DNA from: Bin80 sp965220935
GTDB taxonomy: Bacteria; Bacteroidota; Rhodothermia; Rhodothermales; Bin80
Length of the DNA: 64,000 bases
NCBI GenBank assembly: GCA_965220935.1
Contig: OZ244857.1
Coordinates: 3,844,001 to 3,908,000, forward strand
Reading direction: 5' to 3'
The position numbers and the translations under genes are program-made. The notes below the pieces were generated by a model. That model was not told where the DNA came from and searched no databases. It saw only the letters and a program-made list of their open reading frames with translations. Positions 27,461 to 36,467 of the stretch are shown here, piece by piece; positions within the stretch are counted from its first letter, which is position 1, and each line of letters begins with the position of its first letter.

Positions 27461-28421
27461 CTCTCCATCCATTCCTAAGTACATTGGCAAGGAATGGGAA
27501 ATTCAACCTCTTGAAAAGGGGGTACAAAGAGCATTCAATACATCTGATCATAGTGTAAAGTTTAAGTCAGAGTTAATTTTAGGTGATGTCATTGATGTCT
27601 TGAGTACTCTCAACAACAACCAAAAGTTTGATGTTATTATTGCGGATCCGCCATACAACATCGGCAAAGATTTTGGCAATGGTACTGGCAAAAAATCACT
27701 TTCTGAATACGTGAAATGGTGCAATGAATGGTTGCATTTATGTTTTCAAAAGTTGTCAGATGACGGCATAATATACATTTATGGCTTTCCCGAAATACTT
27801 GCTCGAGTATCAGTAAAGTATCCTATTGATAAACAGCGGTGGCTTGTTTGGCATTATACCAACAAGACAGTACCGTCTTCTAAATTTTGGCAAAGATCAC
27901 ATGAAAGTATTCTTTGCTTGTGGCATTCAAAAAACATTCCAAATCTTCAAATTGAACAAATTCGTGAACCTTATACCGAAGGGTATAAGTCAGCTATTGG
28001 GCGGACACGACCAGGAACCAAATCTCGTTTTGGAAATGGTAAAGAAACCGTTTACAGTGATAATGGTGGGGCATTGCCCCGTGATGTTCTAAAAATACCT
28101 GCATTAGCAGGAGGTGCAGGAGCACGTGAAAGATGGTTTATGTGCTATGATCAGGATCGGCAAGTTCTTCCTCCATCGGAGATAAAAAAATACAGAGATT
28201 CTCAAATCATGAAGCATCCAACCCAAAAGCCTATGGAACTCACTCGTAGACTGATCCAGTCTCGCATTAAAGGATCATCTGGGAGAGTATTGATTCCGTT
28301 TGCAGGATCTGGCTCTGAATGTGTGGTTGCAAATCAATTGGGTATAGAATGGCTTGGCATTGAAATTAACGCTGAATATGTAGAATTTGCACTAAAATGG
28401 ATCGATCATTATACAGGTTAA
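27450..28421 (+). CDS. DNA methyltransferase carried by the IS1595 element
   Basis: A 323-residue beta-class amino-methyltransferase from ATG 27450 (MVRNSPSIPKYIGKEWE). Motif IV IIADPPYNIGKDF near residue 60 marks an N6-adenine type; SAM motif VLIPFAGSGSECVVANQLG near residue 280 and HPTQKPMELTRRLIQ before it are typical. The start overlaps the last bases of the dead transposase frame. The restriction gene begins 8 bp after its stop. It should protect the host DNA at the site cut by its partner, possibly a MamI-type GATNNNNATC site (inferred from the partner). Confidence 0.87.
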   Translation: MVRNSPSIPKYIGKEWEIQPLEKGVQRAFNTSDHSVKFKSELILGDVIDVLSTLNNNQKFDVIIADPPYNIGKDFGNGTGKKSLSEYVKWCNEWLHLCFQKLSDDGIIYIYGFPEILARVSVKYPIDKQRWLVWHYTNKTVPSSKFWQRSHESILCLWHSKNIPNLQIEQIREPYTEGYKSAIGRTRPGTKSRFGNGKETVYSDNGGALPRDVLKIPALAGGAGARERWFMCYDQDRQVLPPSEIKKYRDSQIMKHPTQKPMELTRRLIQSRIKGSSGRVLIPFAGSGSECVVANQLGIEWLGIEINAEYVEFALKWIDHYTG

Positions 28422-28429
28422 CTCCGCGC

Positions 28430-28927
28430 ATGGAGCAAAATCTGCGTCAATCACTTAGACAATATCACCATCTGTTCGACGGTGGAAGATGTTCAGGTTG
28501 GGAGCTAGAAGAATTGTTTGTAAAAGCAATTAAGTCTGATACAGCCTCAAACCATCTTTCCAAATGGCGAGAGTCTGGACATGATGACAAGGAAGATATA
28601 CTTGTTATTGAAAATGGAAAAGAATACCATATCCAAATTAAATCAGGGAAATTCTCAGGTAAACGGAATTCCATACTTCAACTTTCTGGACATAGACTTG
28701 GTAGATACAATGAAGATTTGAATGAAATTACTGATTATCTAAACAACCGAAAAGCAAATTACATTGCCGTTCCATACAAAAAATTGGAAAATGTCTATGG
28801 TCGTTCTCATGTTTATCGACTTTGTTATATTGATTATTATATTTTGGCAGAAATAGAACGTCAAAACTGGTCAAATATGGGAAGCAATTTCGAAACCAAA
28901 ATAAACATGGAGTTTTGTTCAAATTAG
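28430..28927 (+). CDS. MamI-like type II restriction endonuclease
   Basis: A 165-residue protein from ATG 28430; an earlier ATG at 28397 would overlap the methylase. The run YHHLFDGGRCSGWELEELFV near residue 10 and the catalytic-looking DDKEDILVIENGKEYHIQIK, a PD-(D/E)xK arrangement with Asp and Gln-x-Lys, resemble the MamI family, as does LSGHRLGRYNEDL. Placement right after a cognate methylase supports a complete type II R-M pair. No lesion is visible, unlike the transposase. The family name rests on recall of conserved motifs, so it is moderate in certainty. Confidence 0.72.
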   Translation: MEQNLRQSLRQYHHLFDGGRCSGWELEELFVKAIKSDTASNHLSKWRESGHDDKEDILVIENGKEYHIQIKSGKFSGKRNSILQLSGHRLGRYNEDLNEITDYLNNRKANYIAVPYKKLENVYGRSHVYRLCYIDYYILAEIERQNWSNMGSNFETKINMEFCSN

Positions 28928-29062
28928 TTCCATCTATGAAGTTGGCAGGTGTGGTGGGATATTACCGTGACGTGTTTGGATATGAAAGAAGAGTTTACAG
29001 ACGGACACGTATTAAATAATCCTCAGATTTAGTACAATTAAGTATATAATTTCCCAATTTTA

Positions 29063-30022
29063 TAGGTTTTATTTCCGAACTCAATTACCCCGATGAACTT
29101 TCCATGTGAATGGACAAGAATCATGAGGCCATTCACGGAGGATAGGTCACCATGCCACACATACTCATCGGGAGAGTGATACATGATTCGGCTATGTACT
29201 CTTCTGGGAATTCAGGAAGATTTACCGGCAACATTCAACTGTGAAGTGATGGAAGCAGGTCAGCGATTTGTATCAATTCAATATGTGCAGCTGTGTTTTG
29301 TTGTTGAAATGAACGGTATTTTTGAAGTTGCTCACTGCTGAGCTTTTTTTTCTTCCCCAGAGGGAAATACGAAAAGACTAGTTTGTGCAAATAGTCTTGC
29401 ACATGGGAGAATAGATGAGATCAAAAGTACCAATAAAGTCACCCTATGGGCAAAAGACGAATTTTCATCATGATTACAAATTATGGTTATTGGTAGAAGA
29501 AACACCCTGCTAATTTACCGAAGAGTGTTTTGATTAAGATCATAACATAAAATTTGGATAAGGTTTTTCAGAATCAGACGAGCCTGAAATCATCTAATTA
29601 AAAACTTACCATCCCTGAATCAAATAAGTTCCCTCATACTGAGAATGGCTTGATCTCCAGATATATTTAGTGGCTGATCAGTACGATTTCATAGCGCACA
29701 CTGGTGATGGCAATTTGAAATAGGTCAGGGAATATTTATGCTTATAGATGAAAAAGTTGAGCAGAGTTATTTTTGCTTAAAGTCGTCATCATTGAGAAAT
29801 GTCCTCTGAGATCATTTAGACATGCTCGTTATGGGGATGATCATGGTGATTTCTGAAATCAAAAATTTGTAACAGCTGGGCAATAGATTGATGTTTCTGG
29901 ACACACAACGAGAGAAACGGACTCATTGAGACTCGGTGGTCAGGAATTTTTAATTTGGGTATCACTGGAGTGTATGAACTATTGTATGGGTATATGAACA
30001 GATATGAAATACAAGTTGAGCC
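29063..30022. other. Intergenic, 960 bp with no recognised gene
   Basis: AT-rich DNA between the IS1595 element and accC. Short frames occur on both strands but none has a recognisable motif, and no tRNA, terminator or repeat stands out. Probably degraded gene sequence plus the accC promoter. Confidence 0.4.
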
Positions 30023-31489
30023 ATGGGTAAAATAAAAAAGATACTGGTAGCAAATCGAGGGGAAATTGCACTTCGCATCATGCGTACTTGCAGGGTTCTT
30101 GGACTACGTTCGGTTGCAATTTATAGTGAAGCCGATAGGAAAAGTGCACATGTCGTGTATGCAGATGAGGCTTATTGTGTGGGGCCTCCCTATTCATTGG
30201 ACTCGTATTTGAATTTGGAGAGAATCATGGATGCTGTAAAAAAAAGTAGATCGGATGCGGTTCACCCTGGGTATGGGTTTTTGTCTGAACGATCGGAATT
30301 TGCTCGTGTTTGTGCTGAGCAAGGTGTAGTCTTTATTGGACCTTCGGCCGAATCAATCAGTGCCATGGGGGATAAGATGGTGGCCCGACAGATGATGCAG
30401 GCAAATAATGTGCCCGTTACACCAGGAACGACCGAAGGAATCAACCATCTTGAAGAAGCGCTCAGAGTTTCGGAGTCAATCGGATATCCTGTGCTTGTAA
30501 AAGCGGCGTCTGGAGGTGGAGGCAAAGGAATGCGCAAGGTTCGTAGCGCCAAAGAAATGGAAAGTGCACTCAACCTCGCACAGAGCGAGGCCGTATCTGC
30601 ATTTGGAGATGCACGCATCTTTATTGAGAAGTATCTGGATAACCCTCGTCATATTGAGTTCCAGATCTTATCAGATTCTCATGGCAACACTGTTCATTTA
30701 TTTGAAAGAGAATGTTCAATTCAGCGGCGACATCAGAAAGTCATTGAAGAAGCGCCTGCAACCGTCATGACAGAGAAACTAAGAGCAACAATGGGATCTG
30801 CCGCAATTCGGGTTGCTCAGGCCTGTAACTATGTGGGAGCAGGTACGATTGAATTTTTGCTTGATCAAGACAGTAATTTCTACTTCATGGAAATGAATAC
30901 TCGCCTCCAAGTGGAGCATCCAGCCACAGAGTATATCACAGGCCTTGATCTGGTTGCCGAGCAAATCAAAATTGCAGAAGGCAATTCATTACCATTTTCG
31001 CAAAATGATCTGAGTATTCATGGTCATGCAATTGAGTGTCGTATTTACGCGGAAGACCCATGTACAAATTTTTTGCCGAGTCCAGGGGTCATCACATTTC
31101 ATCAGGTCCCCACGGGAGTCGGAGTACGAGTAGACTCTGGTATCATGGGATCATCAGGCGAAGTTCCCATTCATTACGATCCATTGATCTCAAAAGTGAT
31201 CACATGGGGAAGCTCGCGGGATGAGGCGACCAAACGAATGATTGCGGCATTGGGAGATTACCATATTGCGGGAGTCAAGACGACACGAAATTTCTGTCGT
31301 AAAGTCATGAAAAGTGAGGCATGGCAGCGGGGGCAACTGAGTACACATTTCTTAGATGATCACCCACATCTCATGATCAAGGAGGTAGACATTCCACTAA
31401 AGGAGGCGGCCGCAGCTAAGGCGCTACTTCAAAAAAGTAAGACTACAGAATTGCCAGTATCAGCGTGGAGGAATCGTTTATACGAGTGA
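30023..31489 (+). CDS. accC: Biotin carboxylase (acetyl-CoA carboxylase subunit)
   Basis: A 488-residue ATP-grasp enzyme that carboxylates biotin on its carrier protein, the first half-reaction of malonyl-CoA (or another acyl-CoA) carboxylation. It has the N-terminal ILVANRGEIALRIMRTCRVL, ATP-binding KAASGGGGKGMRKV near residue 160, the catalytic stretch ERECSIQRRHQKVIEEAPA near 230 and MNTRLQVEHPATEYITGLDL near 290. It is slightly longer than E. coli AccC. No accB is adjacent. TnpB element 2 has inserted exactly at its stop codon (the A of TGA is the first base of the target duplication), separating it from whatever followed. Confidence 0.92.
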   Translation: MGKIKKILVANRGEIALRIMRTCRVLGLRSVAIYSEADRKSAHVVYADEAYCVGPPYSLDSYLNLERIMDAVKKSRSDAVHPGYGFLSERSEFARVCAEQGVVFIGPSAESISAMGDKMVARQMMQANNVPVTPGTTEGINHLEEALRVSESIGYPVLVKAASGGGGKGMRKVRSAKEMESALNLAQSEAVSAFGDARIFIEKYLDNPRHIEFQILSDSHGNTVHLFERECSIQRRHQKVIEEAPATVMTEKLRATMGSAAIRVAQACNYVGAGTIEFLLDQDSNFYFMEMNTRLQVEHPATEYITGLDLVAEQIKIAEGNSLPFSQNDLSIHGHAIECRIYAEDPCTNFLPSPGVITFHQVPTGVGVRVDSGIMGSSGEVPIHYDPLISKVITWGSSRDEATKRMIAALGDYHIAGVKTTRNFCRKVMKSEAWQRGQLSTHFLDDHPHLMIKEVDIPLKEAAAAKALLQKSKTTELPVSAWRNRLYE

Positions 31490-31623
31490 TTCAGAGGGGA
31501 ATTATATTACGTGAGTACCCAAAGAATGGAACCATTCTATTTTGGCAAAGTTTAACAGACACAATAGGATAGATACGCAGTCTACCCTATTGCTTATCAT
31601 AACATCAACGTAACCTTGATATC

Positions 31624-32873
31624 ATGCCTGTTAAAAAGGCTTCTAACCCTTCAGATTCAAACTGTTCCTATCGTGGAATAGAGTACCGCCTATTACCCGG
31701 TACGCAGTGGAAAGCCCAACTCTTGGCGGGGCTTTGCGGAGCATGTAGGTTTGTATGGAACTCGATCCTTGAACAAATTAACGGCGAAGTCAAAGATAAG
31801 GATACTGAAAACCCATCCACTTCTTTTTATTCGTTAATTAATCGATACCCAATCCTGCGTAAAGAAACGGATTGGTTATCCAAGTACTCATCACACATTG
31901 TACGAAACACCTTAAGCATCAGGCAGAGGCGTGGAAAGAATTCTTCAAAGGAACCCGTGATCATCCTACGTTCCATAACAAGTACAACCATAAATCCTTC
32001 ACAGCTCCAAAAGGAACGTTTAAGATTGTGGATGACAGTATCTACATCCAGAAGGTTGGATGGATGAAGATACGTAGGCACGGTGGTAATCCTTATCCAG
32101 ACGGAGAACCTATTGAAGTAACCGTGAAGAAAGACGGCAGGTACTGGAAGATGAGCGTAATTTACAAAGTCACTAATCTGCCAGAGAAGGTGGACGATGG
32201 CAAAGAGATAGGTATTGACTTGAACACCTATAATATCTCGTATTCATCAACGGATGGCGAACAGGGCATGTTACCGCTCCCTGACTTAACGGATAAACAG
32301 ATTAAGATTCGTAGGTATCAACGTAAATTAGCCCGACAACAAAAGGGATCGGGTAGATACAAACGAACGAAGCGAAAGATCAACAAGTGGAAGCGAAAAC
32401 AGAAGAATTGCAGAGTCAATGCGGCGCATCAACATAGCCGTCAATTGTCCAATAAAGCCCATACGTTGAAACGTGAAGACTTGAAGATCAAGACTATGTC
32501 CAAGTCTGCTAAGGGTACGGTTGAGAACCCTGGAACCAATGTGAGGGCGAAGGCGGGGTTGAACCGCGTCATACAGAACGCTGGATGGGGGCGGTTCAAT
32601 ACTTATTGCGATTACAAGTTCGGCAACGTGATTCTTGTTGATCCGAAGTATACCAGTCAACGCTGTAACCAGTGTGGTCATACAGATAAAGTCAATCGCA
32701 AGACACAAAGTAGATTTGAGTGTATGGCGTGTGGCCATACGGATCACGCAGATATCAACGCATCTGCGAATGTATTACAGGCCTTCGGGATTGGGGCATC
32801 TGCACGTGGAGGAGCGTTTCCGTCAGGAACTCCTATGATCCGTGAAATGGATACGCAACAGGTAGCCGTCTAA
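31624..32873 (+). pseudogene. tnpB: TnpB with a single-base deletion
   Basis: Closely similar to the copy at 1673. At about 31914 copy 1 reads CACCTTAAAGCATCAGG while this copy has CACCTTAAGCATCAGG, one A short, so the frame opened at 31624 ends at 32067. The correct frame resumes at KHQAEAWKEFF and runs to 32873 with all catalytic motifs intact (GIDLNTYN, LKREDLKI, CNQCGH...CMACGH, ADINASA). A single repair would restore the protein. The downstream frame has no good start of its own before the catalytic domain. Confidence 0.88.
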
Positions 32874-32901
32874 TTGATGGGTACTCACGTATATAATTCC
32901 C
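32790..32901 (+). ncRNA. Candidate omegaRNA scaffold of TnpB copy 2
   Basis: The hairpin AGGAG, TTCC, GTCA, GGAA, CTCCT lies at 32810-32834. Relative to copy 1 both sides of the inner stem changed together (TCTC/GAGA to TTCC/GGAA), keeping the pairs. If transcribed, the guide would start at 32902. Confidence 0.5.
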
Positions 32902-33051
32902 ATTCAGAAGTCTTACAAACCAGACTTAACAGCTGGGATGGTTTATGTGGATCTTACAGAGCGAGATAAAACTTCTCACAGGAGATGTGGACGATCGTTT
33001 ATCTGGTCTAACATAATGACTGACTGCTATGGTTGATCAAAGATGGTAAAT

Positions 33052-33714
33052 TCAGATTTTTTGCGCTATCGTGAGTCCATCTCCTATGGGCACAACAGAA
33101 AGGTGAATCCTTGAATCTTGGTGAAGTTTTTTGTTGAGAGATTGGATGGATTGCGTTTCGGTGCTCTCGCTCATCGGGTTAGCGGCATCTCCATTGCGTA
33201 GGACATTATCAATCATCAACAGTCCACCAGGCCGAATCAGTTGTAAAGATTTTTCAAAATAGATATCGTAACTCTCTTTATCTGCATCAATGAAGGCCGC
33301 GTCAAATGTGTTTTCTTTTCCAGATTCAATGAGGGTTGAAAGCGTCTCGGATGCAGGGCCAATATATAAAGCAATACGATCATTAACTCCTGCTTCGGAC
33401 CAGTATCTACGAGCAATATTTGTGAAATCTTCGCTCACATCGCAGGCGACTAAGTGCCCATCTGGTGGGAGCGCCAGTGTCATCACTAAAGCAGAGTATC
33501 CTGTAAATGTGCCAATTTCCAGAACGGTTTTTGCCTGAATGAGGCGAAGTAAAGTTGCCATAAATTGTCCCTGATCGGGCGATATTTGCATTTTTGCATC
33601 AGGATGTTGAGCAGTTTCCTCACGAAGCGCACTCAAAAGGGGATGTTCACGTAATGAAATATCAAGGATGTATTGACGCAGTTCATCGGTGAGAGTAACA
33701 GTGGAACGAGACAT
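33052..33714 (-). CDS. SAM-dependent O-methyltransferase (COMT-like)
   Basis: A 220-residue class I methyltransferase of the cation-dependent O-methyltransferase family. The SAM-binding motif TVLEIGTFTGYSALVMTLAL is near residue 65, the acidic LVACDVSEDF follows, AFIDADKESYDIYFEK near 140 carries the metal-binding Asp, and LLMIDNVLRNGDA near 165 the next. Bacterial members act on catechol-like or hydroxylated small molecules; the substrate here is unknown. It stands alone on the minus strand. Confidence 0.9.
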   Translation of the reverse strand: MSRSTVTLTDELRQYILDISLREHPLLSALREETAQHPDAKMQISPDQGQFMATLLRLIQAKTVLEIGTFTGYSALVMTLALPPDGHLVACDVSEDFTNIARRYWSEAGVNDRIALYIGPASETLSTLIESGKENTFDAAFIDADKESYDIYFEKSLQLIRPGGLLMIDNVLRNGDAANPMSESTETQSIQSLNKKLHQDSRIHLSVVPIGDGLTIAQKI

Positions 33715-34106
33715 TGAGGGATGATTTGATAGTAGCAGAGAAGATCAGTTTACAGTAACCAATAATTTTCTTAGTAGTTTCGTACTCGTAGATTTTAGTG
33801 ACCATCATCATTTTGTGAAAAAATTGAGCGAAATCAGGAAAGTTACGTCCGTCATTGACAAAAAACAACTTAGGTCCAACTACGATATGGATGTTGTATG
33901 ACGCACAACCTAAATCAACAACTATTCTCATTGATATACAGAAGCCAAATCTGGCTTGTTACAGAATAATGGAACATCAATATTAAACTGTAGTCAAATT
34001 GATATGAGGAGACTGTAATTAGACCCGAAGGTCAATTTACACGAATTTCACAACTGCTTTGCAACGCTGGACTTGATCCGACGAATTAACAGAACACATC
34101 AAAATC
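33715..34106. other. Intergenic, nothing certain
   Basis: A minus-strand frame at about 33931-33750 (MRIVVDLGCASYNIHIVVGP and onward) looks somewhat protein-like but has no recognised motif and runs into the O-methyltransferase start. It could be a fragment. Nothing else is visible. Confidence 0.3.
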
Positions 34107-34274
34107 ATGCTTTCTAACACTGTTATTGACAGGATGGATGCCAGCAACGCGCGACTCAGAAGCAAACTGGATATTCAGAACTCAAAATACAGTCTCCTGA
34201 TTGTGTTGGTAAGTACAGGTGTGACCATTTCTTTCGCCGTTGGAGGGTGGTTAATTGCGACTGGTTTTGTCTGA
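34107..34274 (+). CDS. Small coiled-coil membrane protein or fragment
   Basis: A 55-codon frame: MLSNTVIDRMDASNARLRSK, then DIQNSKYSLL and a hydrophobic helix IVLVSTGVTISFAVGGWLIA. The pattern (amphipathic coiled coil then one C-terminal membrane helix) is found in small membrane proteins often linked to toxin or phage regions. The frame is open a short way upstream of the ATG, so it may be the tail of a longer lost gene. It lies 235 bp before the drmD fragment. Confidence 0.4.
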   Translation: MLSNTVIDRMDASNARLRSKLDIQNSKYSLLIVLVSTGVTISFAVGGWLIATGFV

Positions 34275-34509
34275 ATGACCTGCCCCATCGCTTGATGCAA
34301 GTCATTGAATATGTTCGTTAGCCGTGTCTGGACATTCCTTTGTTCGCTGGTGTGTGGAAACTAGTATACAGCCTTCATGATGAATGACTCCCTCAATGAC
34401 TATTAAACATGATTTTTATTTTGGTAAAGGGGTATAAGGTCCCCCCAGTTAATTGATGATTTCATGTCACAATCAGTAGCCGTCTCCATGTACACTTTAT
34501 TTAATTGCA

Positions 34510-35685
34510 TTGATGATTGCAAGGCTTGAGCAAGGCAGAATCGCGCATGTACGGCAGCGCAGATACCTCATAGAAAATGTTACCAAGTCCGAAAATTCAG
34601 GTGATGCAACGCTTGTTGACCTGTCTTGCCTTGATGATGACGCTCAGGGGGTTCCGCTTTCAATATTATGGGAGCATGAGTTAGATGCGCATATCATTGA
34701 TGATGATGGCTGGTCGCAAGTCGCCGAAAAAGGATTTGATGAGCCAGAAATTTTTTCGGCTTATCTCCGAACACTCTCATGGAATTGCGTAAAGGTCACC
34801 GATCCTCGACTTTTTCAATCTCCGTTTCGTGCGGGAATAAAGATTGATGCATATCAATTGGAGCCCCTCAGTAAGGCTCTTGAATTACCGAGGGTCAACC
34901 TATTTATTGCCGATGATGTTGGTATAGGCAAGACGATTGAAGCAGGTTTGATAGCTCGTGAGCTTCTATTACGTCGGCGAATAAACCGAATCGTGGTGTC
35001 CAGTCCGCCCGCAATGCTTGAACAATGGAAGGATGAAATGGAGTCCCGTTTTGGAATCTCATTTGTCATTCTTGACCGTATGTTTCTAAGGAAGATGCGG
35101 CAGAAAAGAGGGTTTGGTGTGAATCCGTGGACTACTCATTCCTATTTTATAGTTTCTCATCGTCTCCTGATTGATGAGGTTTACGCATCAGGGCTTCGTG
35201 ATTGGCTTGGAGAGTTTGCCCCTCAGTCGCTGTTGATTCTTGATGAGGCGCACCACGCAGCACCATCAAGTAGTAGCCGAAGTTATGCGATAGATTCACA
35301 GATTACTCGCGCTATTCGTGACCTATCGCCGCGATTTGAACATCGCCTTTTTCTATCGGCTACCCCACACAATGGACATTCCAACAGTTTTTCGGCCTTA
35401 CTTGAAATTCTTGATCCCCAGCGTTTTTGCCGCGGAGTTAAGGTGCTCAAAGAGCACCTTAATAAAGTATTGATTCGCAGGCTAAAATCTGATATCAGAG
35501 AGCTTGCAGGTGGATTTCCGAAGCGTCGGGTAATTCCAATTCCCATTGATGGATTATCAGAAAATGCTCCTGAGCTAGTGTTACCCCAATTACTAAATCC
35601 CTATCGACTTGTACGAGAAAAGCGCCTTGAAAATTCGCGTTATCTGTACTATGCGGTTAGGACAATGTTAATGCTATTTTTGTGA
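34510..35685 (+). pseudogene. drmD: DISARM SNF2-like helicase DrmD, truncated
   Basis: The 391-codon frame matches only the N-terminal third of DrmD, which is normally around 1000 residues. Features are the N-terminal SCLDDDAQGVPLSILWEHEL, the SNF2 motif I IADDVGIGKTIEAGLIAREL near residue 137, motif II ILDEAHHAAPSS near 243 and motif III LFLSATPHNGHSNSFSALLE near 280. The second RecA-like lobe and the C-terminal region are missing: after AVRTMLMLFL a TGA ends the frame and no helicase sequence follows. drmA, drmB and drmMI/II are absent from the window. In DISARM, DrmD works with a methyltransferase to restrict phage; this remnant cannot. Confidence 0.78.
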
Positions 35686-35899
35686 TATTTTTTATGCTGA
35701 CTGACCTTAGATTTTTGTTGAGATATTTCACTTCAATCTACGTTGATGGATCCATATCAGAAGCGGTGCTCAAGAATGTTTTTCCATCATCAATCAGATG
35801 CGTCTTGGGGAGGGTCAGATGAGCGCTCAGTAACATGCTCACGCACGACTCGGGTGGCACCCCGACTATACTTCAGTCCAATACTCTGGAACAGATGTT

Positions 35900-35966
35900 G
35901 AACGTATAACTGAAGTTAACCCTAAAAATCATCAGATTCATTGGTTTTAACTTCAGTTATACGTTC
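35900..35966. repeat. Perfect 20-bp inverted repeat
   Basis: GAACGTATAACTGAAGTTAA (35900-35919) and its exact reverse complement (35947-35966) are separated by 27 bases. There is no T-run after it. It sits in a gene-free gap between the drmD remnant and a convergent gene. The inner word CTGAAGTTAACCCT recurs at 25031, suggesting two ends of one insertion sequence brought together by deletion. Confidence 0.75.
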
Positions 35967-36005
35967 TCTTGGTACCAGATATCATTAAACTTCAAGTATG
36001 TGGTA

Positions 36006-36467
36006 TCATTCAAAAATTTGACACAATTCGGATTGACATCTGATTCGTAATATTGGATATTTGTTTCCTCTAAAATGAATCTCATTGTTTGGGTGACTCA
36101 AATTTTTACGCTCATGCATAAATAGACTACCAGAAACCAGTAGCGGTTGAAATGTTATACTCGTCACATCATCTACCCACGCTTCAAAAATTCTAATTGT
36201 TGACTGTATTTGTTTGACAGATTTCACGACATCAGGGTTCCCCCTTTTCATCTCAATTGATACAACCCAACCCCCATATCCATCCGTTGCAAACAAGAAA
36301 TCAGCACATTTAGAATCATCTATTTTTCCTATATGATCCAAATCAATAAAGATATATGGATTTGGAAGGCTAGTCTTCTTGAGAGAGCATCCAGACTTCT
36401 TTATCTTAGTAGATCGGATTGATCCCTTTGGTGCATATTTTCTGAAGCGGTCAACGATTGAGTCCAT
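36006..36467 (-). CDS. Small PD-(D/E)xK nuclease-like protein
   Basis: A 153-residue protein. The segment KCADFLFATDGYGGWVVSIE, ending in MKRGNP, near residues 55-78 has the Asp...Glu-x-Lys spacing of PD-(D/E)xK nucleases (D-ADFLF then IEMKRG), followed by VVKSVKQIQSTIRIFEAW, which looks like the helix after the core in such folds. I do not know the family. Its start overlaps the end of the upstream AAA15 ATPase by 17 bp, so the two form one translation unit, the usual layout of ATPase-effector defence modules. Effector role is inferred. Confidence 0.65.
   Translation of the reverse strand: MDSIVDRFRKYAPKGSIRSTKIKKSGCSLKKTSLPNPYIFIDLDHIGKIDDSKCADFLFATDGYGGWVVSIEMKRGNPDVVKSVKQIQSTIRIFEAWVDDVTSITFQPLLVSGSLFMHERKNLSHPNNEIHFRGNKYPILRIRCQSELCQIFE

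Larger units (their letters stand above)
26447..29054 (+). mobile_element. IS1595-family element carrying an R-M system
   Basis: The left tip GGGAATTGTATACTTAATTT (26447) pairs with the right tip, read in reverse as GGAAATTATATACTTAATTG (ending 29054), 17 of 20. The octamer CAATTTTA flanks both ends (26439-26446 and 29055-29062). Eight-base duplications and a DDE transposase of this type are hallmarks of IS1595, a family known to carry passenger genes in some groups. Here the passengers are a DNA methyltransferase and a MamI-like restriction enzyme. The transposase is dead, so the element can move only if a related transposase elsewhere acts on its ends. Confidence 0.88.
31497..32901 (+). mobile_element. 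TnpB element copy 2
   Basis: Left tip GGGAATTATATTACGTGAGT (one extra T relative to copy 1) and right tip ending 32901, read in reverse as GGGAATTATATACGTGAGTA. Flanks are ATTCAGAG (31489-31496) and ATTCAGAA (32902-32909), a 7 of 8 target duplication. The element is the same length and layout as copy 1, with the same left-end hairpins. It is inserted at the 3' end of accC. Confidence 0.86.

Noticed and set aside
31624..32873. Programmed frameshift in TnpB copy 2
   Set aside because: Copy 1 has the full frame; copy 2 lacks one A in a short A-run. There is no slippery heptamer with downstream structure that I can support. A deletion is simpler.
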